Shown piece by piece: positions 1 through 9,107 of a stretch of 64,000 nucleotides of DNA. The notes below the pieces were generated by a model. It was not told the origin of the DNA, searched no databases, and was given only the letters and a program-made list of their open reading frames with translations. How positions within the stretch are numbered: position 1 is the first letter of the stretch; each line of letters opens with the position of its first letter. The stretch covers positions 372,001-436,000 of the forward strand of contig NZ_CP034861.1 of assembly GCF_005080865.1 (NCBI RefSeq). Reading direction: 5' to 3'. The position numbers and the translations under genes are program-made. Source of the stretch: Buchnera aphidicola (Muscaphis stroyani) (GTDB lineage Bacteria > Pseudomonadota > Gammaproteobacteria > Enterobacterales > Enterobacteriaceae).

Positions 1-222
1 CAAATTAGAGCACATGCTTTATATGCAGGACATCCAATATTATTTGATAAACGATACGGTGATAATCAGTTAGATATTAAAATAAAAGAAACAAAACAGA
101 ATAATAGACTTTTGCTTCATGCTTCTAGAATTAATTTTAATCATCCAAAAAATGGAAATAAAATTTATATAAACGCACCATTAGATTCAATTTTTACGAA
201 TTATTTGAATTCTCTTACATAA
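1..222 (+). CDS. rluC: RluC, 23S rRNA pseudouridine synthase (3' end only)
   Basis: This is the last 73 codons of an open frame that enters from the left edge and stops at TAA 220-222. The visible part begins QIRAHALYAGHPILFD and continues through RYGD and a LLLHA segment, which matches the C-terminal part of the E. coli RluC catalytic domain. RluC makes pseudouridine at 955, 2504 and 2580 of 23S rRNA in E. coli. The catalytic Asp and the N-terminal S4 domain lie outside the window. The same ending is shared with RluD, but RluD is separately present at 52.8 kb, and the neighbouring rpmF matches the E. coli rluC locus. The assignment is therefore firm although partial. Confidence 0.88.
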   Translation, partial: QIRAHALYAGHPILFDKRYGDNQLDIKIKETKQNNRLLLHASRINFNHPKNGNKIYINAPLDSIFTNYLNSLT

Positions 223-304
223 TTTTTTACATCATTGATATATTTAAATGTTGTATATCCAACAAAAAAAATAAAATGTTTTTTCAAAACTTATCTTCTT
301 TTAG

Positions 305-334
305 ATAACATAATTGCACATTGTGCATTATAAT
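305..334 (+). promoter_or_regulatory. Possible sigma-70 promoter of rpmF with a palindrome in its spacer
   Basis: An exact TATAAT lies at 329-334, with ATAACA (4 of 6 matches to the -35 consensus) at 305-310 and an 18-nt spacer. The perfect palindrome TGCAC-ATT-GTGCA (315-327) fills the spacer just before the -10. The start of rpmF is about 45 nt downstream. Chance TATAAT boxes are common in DNA this AT-rich. The palindrome, which is GC-richer than its surroundings, is what makes the site worth listing. Confidence 0.35.
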
Positions 335-380
335 TCATGCATGTACTGTTAACTTTAATACTATAAAGAGAAATATTAGA

Positions 381-545
381 ATGGCTGTTCAAAAAAATAA
401 ACCAACTCGCTCAAAAAGAGGAATGAGAAGATCTCATGATTTTTTATTGAATCCAACATTGTCAATAGACAAATTTTCAGGAGAAACTCATATTCGACAC
501 CATATTACTGCTAATGGGTATTATAAAGGGAAAAAAGTTATCTAA
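381..545 (+). CDS. rpmF: 50S ribosomal protein L32
   Basis: The product is 54 aa and begins [20 protein letters not shown], the highly conserved basic N-terminus of bacterial L32 (57 aa in E. coli). The frame is open further upstream, to about 321. The start at 381 is chosen because it matches the universal MAVxxNK start and has AAAGAG (365-370) ten bases upstream. L32 is a small protein of the large subunit near the exit-tunnel region. In E. coli rpmF heads the plsX-fabH-fabD-fabG-acpP cluster. Here the next gene is fabD, after a 298-base gene-free spacer. Confidence 0.96.
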   Translation: MAVQKNKPTRSKRGMRRSHDFLLNPTLSIDKFSGETHIRHHITANGYYKGKKVI

Positions 546-843
546 AAATTTAATAAAAATGGTGGTTTACCTAAAAATAAAACATCATTTTTATAAAAAC
601 ATTATAAAATTTATTTTTTAAAAATAGAAGATTTTTTTTAAGTATAGTTCTAATATTTAATAATATTATCTATCTTATGATTTATACATGTCTCCAAATA
701 TTAATCTTTAATTAAAATGTCATCTTTAACAATTTTTGTGAATTATAAAGATAAATAATATCTTAAAATTTAAAGTATTTTATAAGAAAAAATTTAAAAA
801 AATATTTGTAAATATTTTAAATATATTAAATAAGGTGATCGTA
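546..843 (+). other. Gene-free spacer where plsX and fabH lie in E. coli
   Basis: Apart from the weak hairpin at 555-592 there is no coding frame, and no remnant of plsX or fabH can be recognised on either strand. The sequence is almost pure A+T up to the fabD ribosome binding site AAGGTG (832-837). By E. coli synteny about 2 kb has been lost here. Confidence 0.6.
555..592 (+). terminator. Possible terminator after rpmF
   Basis: Inverted repeat AAAAATGGTG (555-564) with CATCATTTTT (583-592): ten pairs with one G-T, an 18-nt loop, and a 3' arm ending in Ts. It starts ten bases after the rpmF stop. The stem is AT-rich and weak, so this is a tentative call. Confidence 0.35.
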
Positions 844-1779
844 GTGACTTTATTTGCAATGTTATTTCCAGGTCAAGGATCTCAATATACAGGAATGTTG
901 TCTTCTTTTTTTAAAAAAAATAATAGTATTTTAACAAAAACTTTTGATGAAGCGTCTCACTACATTCAATTTAATCTGTTAAAAATAATTCAAGAAGGAC
1001 CAAATTGTAAAATAAATGAAAGTCAGTATACTCAACCTATTATTCTGACTTCATCTGTCGCACTTTATCGACTTTGGAGACATCAAAACGGAAAGAATCC
1101 GTTTTTTATGTCAGGACACAGTTTAGGAGAATATTCAGCTCTAGTTTGTGCTGATTCCATAAATTTTTCAGATGCATTAAAAATTGTACATTTAAGAGGT
1201 AAAATTATGCAAAAAAATGTGATGAATCGGCCCTCTTTAATGCAAGCAATTATTGGATTAGATGAAAAAAAAGTTAAAAAAGCATGTCTAATGGCCTCTA
1301 ATTATGAAACTGCATCTTTAGCAAGTATTAACTCTAAAGATCAAATTGTTATTTCAGGAGATAAAAAAGCTGTTTATAAAGCAGGTTTATATTGTAAAGA
1401 ATACGGAGCTAAAAGCATATTAAATTTAATTGTTAACGTTCCTGCTCATTGTAAACTAATGAAGCCAATCGCTAAAAAATTTGAAAAAATACTAAAAATA
1501 ATCAAAATCCATCCACCAAAAATATCAGTTATTAATAATGTTGATGTCAAATGCGAAAAAACTGAAAAAAAAATTAAAAATGCACTTATTAGACAACTTT
1601 ACAGTGTTGTAAGATGGAAAGAAATTATAGAATTCATGCAAAATAAAAAAAAAATTATTATGTTAGAAGTTGGACCAAATAAAATACTAACTAATTTAAA
1701 TAAAAATCATAAAAATATTGTTTCATTAAATACTAATACTTTAAACAGTTTTATGAAAGCTTTCAAAAAAATTAATTAA
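844..1779 (+). CDS. fabD: Malonyl-CoA:ACP transacylase FabD
   Basis: FabD moves malonyl groups from CoA to acyl carrier protein for fatty-acid elongation. The GTG start at 844 gives 311 aa (E. coli 309) beginning MTLFAMLFPGQGSQ. It places AAGGTG (832-837) six bases upstream, whereas the in-frame GTG at 835 would overlap that Shine-Dalgarno site. The catalytic Ser93 sits in GHSLGEYSA, Arg118 in HLRGK, and the catalytic His202 in VPAHCKLMKP, so the active site is intact. The C-terminal half is lysine-rich, as usual for this genome. fabG follows after 5 nt, indicating an operon fabD-fabG-acpP. Confidence 0.97.
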   Translation: MTLFAMLFPGQGSQYTGMLSSFFKKNNSILTKTFDEASHYIQFNLLKIIQEGPNCKINESQYTQPIILTSSVALYRLWRHQNGKNPFFMSGHSLGEYSALVCADSINFSDALKIVHLRGKIMQKNVMNRPSLMQAIIGLDEKKVKKACLMASNYETASLASINSKDQIVISGDKKAVYKAGLYCKEYGAKSILNLIVNVPAHCKLMKPIAKKFEKILKIIKIHPPKISVINNVDVKCEKTEKKIKNALIRQLYSVVRWKEIIEFMQNKKKIIMLEVGPNKILTNLNKNHKNIVSLNTNTLNSFMKAFKKIN

Positions 1780-1784
1780 AATCT

Positions 1785-2519
1785 ATGAATATTATAAAAA
1801 AAACTGCACTCATAACAGGCGCCAATCAAGGCATAGGAAAAGCAATTTCGAAACAATTAGTAAAAAAAGGAATTAAAGTAATTGGTACATCTACTACCTT
1901 ATCCGGAGTGCATAAAATTAATAATTATTTAAAAAAAAATGGATTTGGTTTGTTATTAGATTTAAGAGACATTGATTCTATTATTCCCACAATTCAACAA
2001 ATATATAAAAAACGTAATTATATTGATATACTGATTAACAATGCAGGAATTACTTCAGATAATTTACTAATAAAAATGAATGAAAAAGAATGGGAAAATG
2101 TAATAAAAATTAATTTAACTTCAGTATTTTACACATCTAAATCTGTAATTAGTTCCATGATAAAAAAAAAACAAGGAAGAATTATCACTATTGGATCTGT
2201 GATTGGCAACACAGGAAATAAAGGTCAATCAAATTATAGCGCTTCTAAATCAGGAATTATAGGATTTCATAAATCACTTGCACTAGAAGTAGCTTCTAAA
2301 GGAATCACTGTTAATATTGTTGCTCCTGGATTCATAAAAACTAATTTAATCAAAAATATAAATTCAAATCAGTATAAAAAATATTTATCTAATATTCCTA
2401 TGAAAAGATTAGGAACTACAAAAGAAATAGCTGATGCTGTAGTTTTTTTGTCTTCTGAGAAGGCTTCGTATATTACCGGACATATATTGCACGTTAATGG
2501 AGGAATGCATATGGCGTAA
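1785..2519 (+). CDS. fabG: 3-oxoacyl-ACP reductase FabG
   Basis: NADPH-dependent reductase of the type II fatty-acid cycle and a short-chain dehydrogenase. It is 244 aa, the same length as the E. coli enzyme. The cofactor motif TGANQGIGK is at 11-19 and NNAG at 85-88. The catalytic Ser138, Tyr151 and Lys155 (YSASK) are all present at the E. coli numbering. The C-terminal GGMHMA ending matches the family. It starts five bases after the fabD stop and is followed by acpP, so co-transcription is expected. No elongation synthase (fabF) follows acpP here, unlike E. coli. Confidence 0.97.
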   Translation: MNIIKKTALITGANQGIGKAISKQLVKKGIKVIGTSTTLSGVHKINNYLKKNGFGLLLDLRDIDSIIPTIQQIYKKRNYIDILINNAGITSDNLLIKMNEKEWENVIKINLTSVFYTSKSVISSMIKKKQGRIITIGSVIGNTGNKGQSNYSASKSGIIGFHKSLALEVASKGITVNIVAPGFIKTNLIKNINSNQYKKYLSNIPMKRLGTTKEIADAVVFLSSEKASYITGHILHVNGGMHMA

Positions 2520-2587
2520 TAAATTATTCCTGTAAAATAACTAAATTAAAAAAATTTTATACAAAATATATTAATAAGAAATAAAAA

Positions 2588-2827
2588 ATGAAAAAAATTG
2601 AAAATAAAATTAAAAAAATAATCTCAGAAAAACTAGACATAAAACAAGAAGATATTATAAACAATGCTTCTTTTACTGAAGATCTTGGAGCAGATTCTCT
2701 TGATACAGTAGAATTAATTATGGCAATAGAAGATGAATTTAATATTGAAATCTCAGATGAAGAAGCTGAAAAAATTAATACTGTACAAAAATCAATTGAT
2801 TATGTTGTTAATTATCACAAACATTAA
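2588..2827 (+). CDS. acpP: Acyl carrier protein
   Basis: Acidic 79-aa carrier protein (E. coli 78). Ser37 within [10 protein letters not shown] is the 4'-phosphopantetheine attachment site, and the four-helix pattern with its acidic recognition helix ([16 protein letters not shown]) is preserved. It carries acyl chains for FabD and FabG and supplies other acyl users such as lipoyl or lipid synthesis. It stays acidic although the rest of the proteome is shifted to Lys, Asn and Ile, suggesting strong constraint. It is followed by tmk 58 bases later; E. coli has fabF, pabC and mltG in between. Confidence 0.97.
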   Translation: MKKIENKIKKIISEKLDIKQEDIINNASFTEDLGADSLDTVELIMAIEDEFNIEISDEEAEKINTVQKSIDYVVNYHKH

Positions 2828-2885
2828 AATATTTTTGTTTTTTAATATAAAAAAGACTGATCTATTCATAAAAAAATAAAAAATA

Positions 2886-3524
2886 ATGATTAAAAATAAA
2901 TTTATTGTAATTGAAGGACTTGAAGGGGCAGGTAAATCTAATGCTTGTATTTGTGTTAAAAATAGTTTAAAAAAATATAATATTAAAAACATTATATTAG
3001 TTCGTCAACCAGGCGGCACTCCTATTTCAGAAAAAATTAGAAAATTAGTAAAAAACAAATTTTGCAATGAAAACTTAATTAAAGAAACGGAGTTGCTATT
3101 GATGTATGCAGCGAGAATGCAACTAGTAAAAAAAATTATACAACCTGCATTAAAAAATGGCATTTGGGTGATTTCTGATCGTCATGACTTATCGTCTTTG
3201 GCGTATCAAGGAGGAGGATTAGGCATAAATGAAAAATTAATAAAAAAACTTAAACATTTATTGTTCGGAAAATTTGTACCGGATTTAACTATTTATCTAG
3301 ATGTTTACCCTAAAATCGGTTTAAGAAGAGCTTTAAATCGAAAAAAATTAGATCAAATAGAAAAAAGATCTTTTAATTTTTTCGAAAAAACAAGAAAAAG
3401 TTATTTAAAAAATTTAAAATTAGATAAAAATAGCATTAAAATTAATGCTAATTTAAAAATGTCTGAAGTCACTCAAAAAATAGAAGAAAAAATATCAAAT
3501 TGGTTAAAAAAACAATTTTTATGA
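2886..3524 (+). CDS. tmk: Thymidylate kinase
   Basis: dTMP to dTDP kinase, 212 aa (E. coli 213). The P-loop GLEGAGKS is at 11-18, and the DRHDLSSLAYQGGG segment carries the DR(Y/H) motif. The nucleotide-binding loop usually written REPGG reads RQPGG here, with Gln41 replacing the conserved Glu. The gene overlaps holB by an ATGA junction (3521-3524), as in E. coli where tmk-holB are coupled. Retention is expected because there is no other route to dTTP. Confidence 0.95.
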   Translation: MIKNKFIVIEGLEGAGKSNACICVKNSLKKYNIKNIILVRQPGGTPISEKIRKLVKNKFCNENLIKETELLLMYAARMQLVKKIIQPALKNGIWVISDRHDLSSLAYQGGGLGINEKLIKKLKHLLFGKFVPDLTIYLDVYPKIGLRRALNRKKLDQIEKRSFNFFEKTRKSYLKNLKLDKNSIKINANLKMSEVTQKIEEKISNWLKKQFL

Positions 3525-4498
3525 AATTATACCCTTGGTTAAAAGAACCTTACAAAAATATTATTCATCAGCATATCACGAAAAAAGCACATCATTCTGT
3601 TTTAATAAAAACTCAGAAAGGAATAGGTGTTTTTAGATTAATTTGGTTTATTAGTAAATGGTTGCTATGTTTAAAACCTAATACAATATATTTTTGCAAT
3701 AATTGTCACGGATGTAATTTAATGTCCGCTCAAAATCATCCCGACTGGCATTATTTATCTCACAAAAAAAATGATAAAATTGAAATTGATTGTATAAGAA
3801 AAATTAATGATAAAATATTCAAGTCTTCACAACAAAACCAAAATAAAGTGATAATTATTACAAATACTCAAAAATTAACGGAATCAGCAACTAATGCGTT
3901 CTTAAAAACGTTAGAAGAACCCCCAAAAAATACGTGGTTTTTTCTTGTAAATTATAATAGTAAAAATTTATATTCTACATTAAATAGTCGATGTCTTATA
4001 TATAATTTATTTGCTCCCCTAGAGAAAAATAGCTTATTTTGGTTAAAAGAACAAGCTTTGCAAAAAAGTGAATCACATTTAATTGCACTCCGATTAAATC
4101 AAGGATCACCAGTATCTGCTAAAAAATTTATTCATGGAGATATATGGAAAAATAGAATTTGTTTTTTTAAAGATTTATTAAATTCTGTTAAAAACAAGAA
4201 TTTACTGAATATTTTACCTAAATTTTATAAAAAAAATTTTATAAATAAAATTGATTGGATATGTTTATTATTATTTGATGCTATTAAATATAATTTAAAT
4301 ATAAAAAATTATTTAATTAATTTTGATCAAATGGAATTAATTATTTTTTTTTCTCGTTATGCATATAAAATTTTAGATTATAGCATTCATATTTGGATTA
4401 AATGTAAATATAGATTATTAAAAATACCTTCAATTAATCATCAATTATTATTAATAGAACAACTTATAAAATGGGAAAATACTTTAAATTTTAATTAA
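3521..4498 (+). CDS. holB: DNA polymerase III delta' subunit
   Basis: Clamp-loader subunit of DNA polymerase III. The start at 3521 gives 325 aa beginning [10 protein letters not shown], which matches E. coli MRWYPWL; an in-frame GTG at 3500 would add seven residues within tmk. The zinc-module cysteines are seen in [11 protein letters not shown]. As expected for delta', the P-loop position ([10 protein letters not shown]) is not a functional Walker A. The sensor-like segments [12 protein letters not shown] and LNSRC are clear. The C-terminal third is poorly conserved. It is translationally coupled to tmk and followed by ycfH. Confidence 0.93.
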   Translation: MKLYPWLKEPYKNIIHQHITKKAHHSVLIKTQKGIGVFRLIWFISKWLLCLKPNTIYFCNNCHGCNLMSAQNHPDWHYLSHKKNDKIEIDCIRKINDKIFKSSQQNQNKVIIITNTQKLTESATNAFLKTLEEPPKNTWFFLVNYNSKNLYSTLNSRCLIYNLFAPLEKNSLFWLKEQALQKSESHLIALRLNQGSPVSAKKFIHGDIWKNRICFFKDLLNSVKNKNLLNILPKFYKKNFINKIDWICLLLFDAIKYNLNIKNYLINFDQMELIIFFSRYAYKILDYSIHIWIKCKYRLLKIPSINHQLLLIEQLIKWENTLNFN

Positions 4499-4512
4499 AA
4501 GAGATAAAAATT

Positions 4513-5289
4513 ATGTTTTTTATTGACTCTCATTGCCATATTGATCAGCTAAATTACAGTAAACTGCATAAAAATGTACAAGATGTATTAAAAAAATCAG
4601 ATGAAAATCATGTTAAAAAGATGCTATCTGTGACTACTTCCATTAAAAATTTTTATTCAAGTATAAAATTGCTTAAATCATATAAATCTATTTTATTTTC
4701 CTGCGGCATTCATCCTTTGAATTGTCATAAAGAAATTAATGATTTAAACATATTAGAAAAATTATCTCATAAAAAAAATGTTATAGCGTTAGGTGAAACT
4801 GGTTTAGATTATTATTATTCTACTGAAACCAAAAAACTTCAAAAAAAATTTTTTAGAGAACATATTAAAATTGCTATTAAACTTAAAAAACCAATTATAA
4901 TACATACACGTAACTCTATAAATGATATTATAAAAATTTTAAAAGAAGAAAATTCAAAATACTGCACAGGAGTTGTTCATTCTTTCACTGAAGATCATGA
5001 TGCGGCTTTTCAATTATTAAATATGGGTTTTTATATATCTTTTTCTGGTGTCATTACTTTTAAAAATTCTACATTATTACGCGAAGTAGTAAAAAAAATA
5101 CCATTAGAATATTTATTAATTGAAACAGATTCACCATATTTATCACCTGTCCCGTATAGAGGGAAAGAAAATCAACCTGCATATTTACTAAATATAGCTA
5201 ACAAAATTGCTGAATTAAAAAAAATAGATTTAAAAACTCTCTCGTATATCACAACAAAAAACTTTTATAAACTGTTTAATACATATTAA
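4513..5289 (+). CDS. ycfH: TatD-family metal-dependent hydrolase YcfH
   Basis: TatD-type TIM-barrel metallohydrolase, 258 aa (E. coli YcfH 265). Metal ligands are visible as H7-x-H9 in DSHCHID, the Glu in ALGETGLD, the His in PIIIHTR, the His in GVVHSF, and the Asp in ETDSPYLSP. TatD relatives are deoxyribonucleases or 3'-5' exonucleases, but the substrate of YcfH is not firmly established. The position after holB is the same as in E. coli (tmk-holB-ycfH-ptsG). An AAGAGAT ribosome binding site precedes the ATG. Confidence 0.92.
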   Translation: MFFIDSHCHIDQLNYSKLHKNVQDVLKKSDENHVKKMLSVTTSIKNFYSSIKLLKSYKSILFSCGIHPLNCHKEINDLNILEKLSHKKNVIALGETGLDYYYSTETKKLQKKFFREHIKIAIKLKKPIIIHTRNSINDIIKILKEENSKYCTGVVHSFTEDHDAAFQLLNMGFYISFSGVITFKNSTLLREVVKKIPLEYLLIETDSPYLSPVPYRGKENQPAYLLNIANKIAELKKIDLKTLSYITTKNFYKLFNTY

Positions 5290-5532
5290 ATCATGTAATG
5301 TAAATTACAAATCACATTTTTTATAATAATAAAAAGCATTAAAAATTGTTTAATTTTATATTTTTAATAATTTTTTTTAAATAAAAAATAATTTCTTTAA
5401 AATTTTATTAAACATACTTTTTTTAAAGTATCATGCACAAAATTTTTACAAATTTATTGATTATAAAAAATTAAATTAAAATTGTTTACAACTATTTTTT
5501 ATAGTTTATTGATAGTCAGGAGTTTTTAAAAT

Positions 5533-6963
5533 ATGTTTAATCATATGTTTTCAAATCTTCAAAAAATTGGTAAATCACTTATGTTGCCAGTTTCTGTCTT
5601 ACCCATTGCAGGAATACTTCTTGGAGTAGGATCTGCGCATTTTAATTTTTTACCAGATATTATGTCTCAAATCATGGCTCAAACAGGGGGCTCTGTTTTT
5701 TCCAATATGCCATTAATTTTTGCAATTGGAGTTGCTCTTGGATTTACTAAGAATGATGGTGTAGCAGCTCTAGCGGCAGTGGTAGCATATGGAATTTTAA
5801 TTGAAACTTTATCCGTAGTTGAGCCAATAATTTTACATACAACTATTAGTAGAATTCAAGATCAACATCTTTCCGATACTGGAATATTAGGAGGCATTAT
5901 TGCCGGAACGATTTCAGCATGCATGTTTAATAAATTTTATCGAATTCAACTACCAGAATATTTAGGTTTTTTTGCTGGAAAAAGATTTGTTCCTATTATT
6001 TCTGGATTATTATCAATAATTGCAGGTTTAATATTATCTATTACTTGGCCTCCTATTGGAAGACATATTCAAATTTTTTCTGAATGGGCTGCTTATCAAA
6101 ATCCTATTTTTGCTTTTGGCCTTTATGGATTAGTTGAAAGAGCATTAGTACCATTTGGATTGCATCATATATGGAATGTTCCATTTCAAATGCAAATTGG
6201 AGAATACAGAAATGCTGTAGGTCAAGTTTTTCATGGAGATATTGCAAGATATATGGCAGGAGACATAACTGCTGGTAATTTATCGGGAGGATTTATATTT
6301 AAAATGTACGGTCTTCCTGGTGCTGCGTTAGCTATTTGGCATACTTCCAAAAAAGAACATAAAAAGAAAATAGGCAGCATTATGTTGTCTGCTGCATTAA
6401 CTGCTTTTTTGACAGGAATCACAGAGCCAATTGAATTTTCTTTTATACTTGTAGCTCCTATATTATATGTTATACATGCAATTTTAGCTGGATTATCTTT
6501 TCCTTTATGTATTTTCTTAAATATGAGAGCAGGAACGAGCTTTTCACATGGATTTATAGATTTTATAGTATTAAGCGGAAACAGCAATAATATTCTTTTA
6601 TTTCCTATAGTAGGAATAATTTATTCAATTTTATATTATATAATATTTTATTTATTAATTACATATCTGAATTTAAAAACACCTGGAAGAGAAGAAAACA
6701 AAAAAAATGTTTTAGTAAAAAATAATATTGAAATAGCTCCATATATTGTTAAAGCTTTAGGTGGGAAAAATAACATCAAAAATTTAGATGCATGTATTAC
6801 TAGATTAAGAATTACTGTTTCAGAAGTATCAAAAGTTCACAAAAAAAATCTCAAAGAACTTGGTGCTGCAGGTGTATTTATATCTGGATCCGGAGTTCAA
6901 ATTGTATTTGGAACAAAATCAGAAAATATAAAAACTGAAATAGATCGATACATAAAAAAGTAA
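5533..6963 (+). CDS. ptsG: PTS glucose-specific enzyme IICB
   Basis: Glucose permease of the phosphotransferase system, 476 aa (E. coli 477), with a ribosome binding site AGGAG just upstream. The membrane IIC domain (about residues 1-390) has many hydrophobic segments and the family loop ITEPIEFSF. The cytoplasmic IIB domain follows, with the phosphorylated Cys421 in [10 protein letters not shown]. Glucose is imported and phosphorylated using phosphate from HPr and EIIA-Glc, which are not in this window. The 243-base upstream region carries a small palindrome (5414-5431) but no recognisable Mlc or CRP site. Confidence 0.97.
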   Translation: MFNHMFSNLQKIGKSLMLPVSVLPIAGILLGVGSAHFNFLPDIMSQIMAQTGGSVFSNMPLIFAIGVALGFTKNDGVAALAAVVAYGILIETLSVVEPIILHTTISRIQDQHLSDTGILGGIIAGTISACMFNKFYRIQLPEYLGFFAGKRFVPIISGLLSIIAGLILSITWPPIGRHIQIFSEWAAYQNPIFAFGLYGLVERALVPFGLHHIWNVPFQMQIGEYRNAVGQVFHGDIARYMAGDITAGNLSGGFIFKMYGLPGAALAIWHTSKKEHKKKIGSIMLSAALTAFLTGITEPIEFSFILVAPILYVIHAILAGLSFPLCIFLNMRAGTSFSHGFIDFIVLSGNSNNILLFPIVGIIYSILYYIIFYLLITYLNLKTPGREENKKNVLVKNNIEIAPYIVKALGGKNNIKNLDACITRLRITVSEVSKVHKKNLKELGAAGVFISGSGVQIVFGTKSENIKTEIDRYIKK

Positions 6964-7019
6964 TATAAAATTGTTTTAAAATCTTTTTACAGATCCCAAA
7001 AATTAGGAAATTTTTTAAT

Positions 7020-7364
7020 ATGGAAAATAGTTTAATCTTTACAAAAATTATTCATGGGAAAATACCAGCAAATATTGTATATCAAGATAAAATAGTTACT
7101 GCTTTTAAAGATATAAAACCAAAAGCGCCAATACACATATTGATTATACCAAACACATTTATCAAATCTTTAAACGAAATCAATACGAATAATAAAAATA
7201 TTATAACACATATGTTATACACTTCTATTCAAATTGCTAAAAAAAATAATATTAGTGAGAAAGGGTATAGAATAATTATTAACTGTAACGAACATGCTGG
7301 TCAAGAAATAAATTATCTTCACATGCATCTATTAGGAGGTAAAAAACTTAATCCTTTGAATTAA
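7020..7364 (+). CDS. hinT: HIT-family purine nucleoside phosphoramidase HinT
   Basis: HIT-domain protein (E. coli HinT/YcfF, 119 aa; 114 aa here). The N-terminus ([18 protein letters not shown]) and the HILIIP segment with His39 match the family. The histidine triad reads Tyr99-Leu-His101-Met-His103 instead of His-x-His-x-His, from a CAT to TAT type change. The nucleophilic His101 and His103 remain. The C-terminal tail, important for substrate choice in E. coli, is about five residues shorter. E. coli keeps hinT downstream of ptsG as well. Activity with adenosine phosphoramidates is plausible but may be altered. Confidence 0.93.
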   Translation: MENSLIFTKIIHGKIPANIVYQDKIVTAFKDIKPKAPIHILIIPNTFIKSLNEINTNNKNIITHMLYTSIQIAKKNNISEKGYRIIINCNEHAGQEINYLHMHLLGGKKLNPLN

Positions 7365-7843
7365 AATGTTAAATTAAAAAATATTTTTTGAATTAAAGAG
7401 TTTATTGTAAAAAAGTATTAAATTCAATATTTTGATATAATTATATAAAGTATTGTTTATAAAACTGTTTTTTATAAGATAAAAATCTATTTATTTTTAA
7501 AAAGTAAAATTAATACTTATTCAAAAAAATTTTTTATTAAAAATTACTTAAACTTTTTTCTAAAATTTTTATTTAAAATACAATTTAATAAAATTTAAAA
7601 AAATAATAGTTTTTATATAAATACATCATCTAAAAATATCACTATAACTTAAATATTATTTCTTTCTACTGAAAAATTTATAGTATAAAAATACTTATTT
7701 TTTAATGTATTACATGATGAGTAAATTTTACTATACAAATCAGTAGAAAGATTTAGATTTTTTATTACAAAATTAAATTATTTTTACATTTTCATGAATA
7801 ATGAGAAAAAATTTAAATCAATAAATTTTATTGTTTTAAAATA
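7365..7843. other. Gene-free spacer between convergent hinT and porin gene
   Basis: 479 bases with no credible coding frame. The only structure seen is the long imperfect inverted repeat at 7661-7751, listed separately. The remainder is A/T runs. Confidence 0.6.
7661..7751. terminator. Long imperfect hairpin, possible bidirectional terminator
   Basis: The outer arms TCTTTCTACTGA (7661-7672) and TCAGTAGAAAGA (7740-7751) pair perfectly over 12 bp. The inner arms TATAGTA (7679-7685) and TACTATA (7729-7735) add 7 bp. A third helix, 7692-7697 with 7718-7723, has one G-T. Ts follow on the + strand (ATTTAGATTTTTTATT). It lies between converging genes, about 95 bases from the porin stop, which suits a shared terminator. 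The size, about 90 nt, is unusual for one. Confidence 0.45.
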
Positions 7844-8977
7844 TTAAAATTGATAAACCACGCCAGCTCCAATAATGTTATCTGTAGGTTTTTTTTCGGA
7901 TTGATCAACATCATTTTTTAACAAGTTAATTCTATAATTCACATATGTAGAAATATTTTTATTAAATTCATAACGAGTATTAATACTAATTTCTTTTGTT
8001 AACTGTTTGTTAGAAGACAATGACTTGTCTTGAGTATTAAAATTTTCTAAAGTAGAGTCTGAATAGCTTAAAGAAGGATGAAATCCAGAATGAAAGTCAT
8101 ATTCTGCAATAGCTTCAATACTTTGAGTTTGATTAAAGTTTTTTTCTACATTAGAATTTTGACTATTATCGACGTAATCAATATCATTTAAATTATATCC
8201 TGATCCATAAAAAGCGGCAATATAAATATCATTAGCATCATATTTGAAGCCTAATCCATATGCATGAACATCCGCATTTTTTAATTTCACTTCATTATTT
8301 TGTAATAATTTAGGTTGTTTTGAAGAAAAACAAGAACCTATAGCAGTAAAACCTAAATTAGTTTTATATTTAACAGATGCTCCCCAGCCTGAACCTTTCT
8401 TTGCATCTGATGATCGATGTGTATTTGAATCTTGATATTGTAATACAAAACTTAAATTATCAGATAAACCAAAAAAACTATTATTTCGATAAGTTAAAAG
8501 ACTGTTATTCCTTCCTATCATATAGTTATCATTATTTACAAAAATTTTGGATTTATTAGTATATGAAGTATGATTAGTTAATTCCTCCACTTCATGCATC
8601 ACGCCATAATTACGACCATAATCTATTGAACCCCAGTTACCATATTTAAATCCAGCATAACCCAAGCGTATAGCGTTTGTTTTTTGATGTTCTGAGTTTT
8701 CTGGCAAAAATAAATGAGTATTATATTCAAGCTTTGCGTAACTGGAAAGTTTATTTGTAATTTTTAAAAACCCTGACAACCCTAAAACAGCGTTTGAATG
8801 ATCATCTTTGGATTCAATACTAGTTGATAAAGAAGAATTTGAAAATTCATGATTAGGGTTAATTCTCCCATATACTTCTAATTTATTACCATGTTTATTA
8901 AAAATATCTAAAGCGCTTACTGTGCTAGTAGCTAGCAATATTGGTATTGCAACTGCTAATGAATGACGATTTATCAT
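7844..8977 (-). CDS. General porin, OmpF/OmpC family
   Basis: Outer-membrane trimeric beta-barrel porin of the OmpF/OmpC/PhoE family, 377 aa from ATG 8977. This start matches the E. coli MMKRNILAV start; the in-frame ATG at 9007 lacks a ribosome binding site. A signal peptide of about 22 residues ends TVSA, and the mature protein begins LDIFNKHGNKLEVYGRI, like OmpF AEIYNKDGNKVDLYG. The protein ends in Phe (VVYQF), the BAM recognition signature. The loop-3 PEFxG motif is not conserved. OmpF is the closest E. coli anchor by position, next to asnS and pncB, but OmpC or PhoE identity cannot be separated here. It probably mediates nutrient exchange with the host compartment. Confidence 0.9.
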   Translation of the reverse strand: MINRHSLAVAIPILLATSTVSALDIFNKHGNKLEVYGRINPNHEFSNSSLSTSIESKDDHSNAVLGLSGFLKITNKLSSYAKLEYNTHLFLPENSEHQKTNAIRLGYAGFKYGNWGSIDYGRNYGVMHEVEELTNHTSYTNKSKIFVNNDNYMIGRNNSLLTYRNNSFFGLSDNLSFVLQYQDSNTHRSSDAKKGSGWGASVKYKTNLGFTAIGSCFSSKQPKLLQNNEVKLKNADVHAYGLGFKYDANDIYIAAFYGSGYNLNDIDYVDNSQNSNVEKNFNQTQSIEAIAEYDFHSGFHPSLSYSDSTLENFNTQDKSLSSNKQLTKEISINTRYEFNKNISTYVNYRINLLKNDVDQSEKKPTDNIIGAGVVYQF

Positions 8978-9107
8978 AATTTTATGCTGCCTTATTATTA
9001 AATGCAATTTAAACGAATATTAATTATATTTTGTTATAGAAAAAAATTATTACTGACTTTTTATCTGAGTACGATAAAAAATTATTTTCTAAAATAAAAC
9101 ATCTTTT

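Noticed and set aside
5414-5431. Palindrome ATACTTT-TTTT-AAAGTAT upstream of ptsG
   Set aside because: Looks like a short hairpin, but it is pure A/T except one pair and no U-tract follows; neither terminator nor Mlc-like operator can be supported.
6231-6587. 118-codon frame antisense to ptsG
   Set aside because: Shadow of the ptsG coding strand; no family match and no ribosome binding site.
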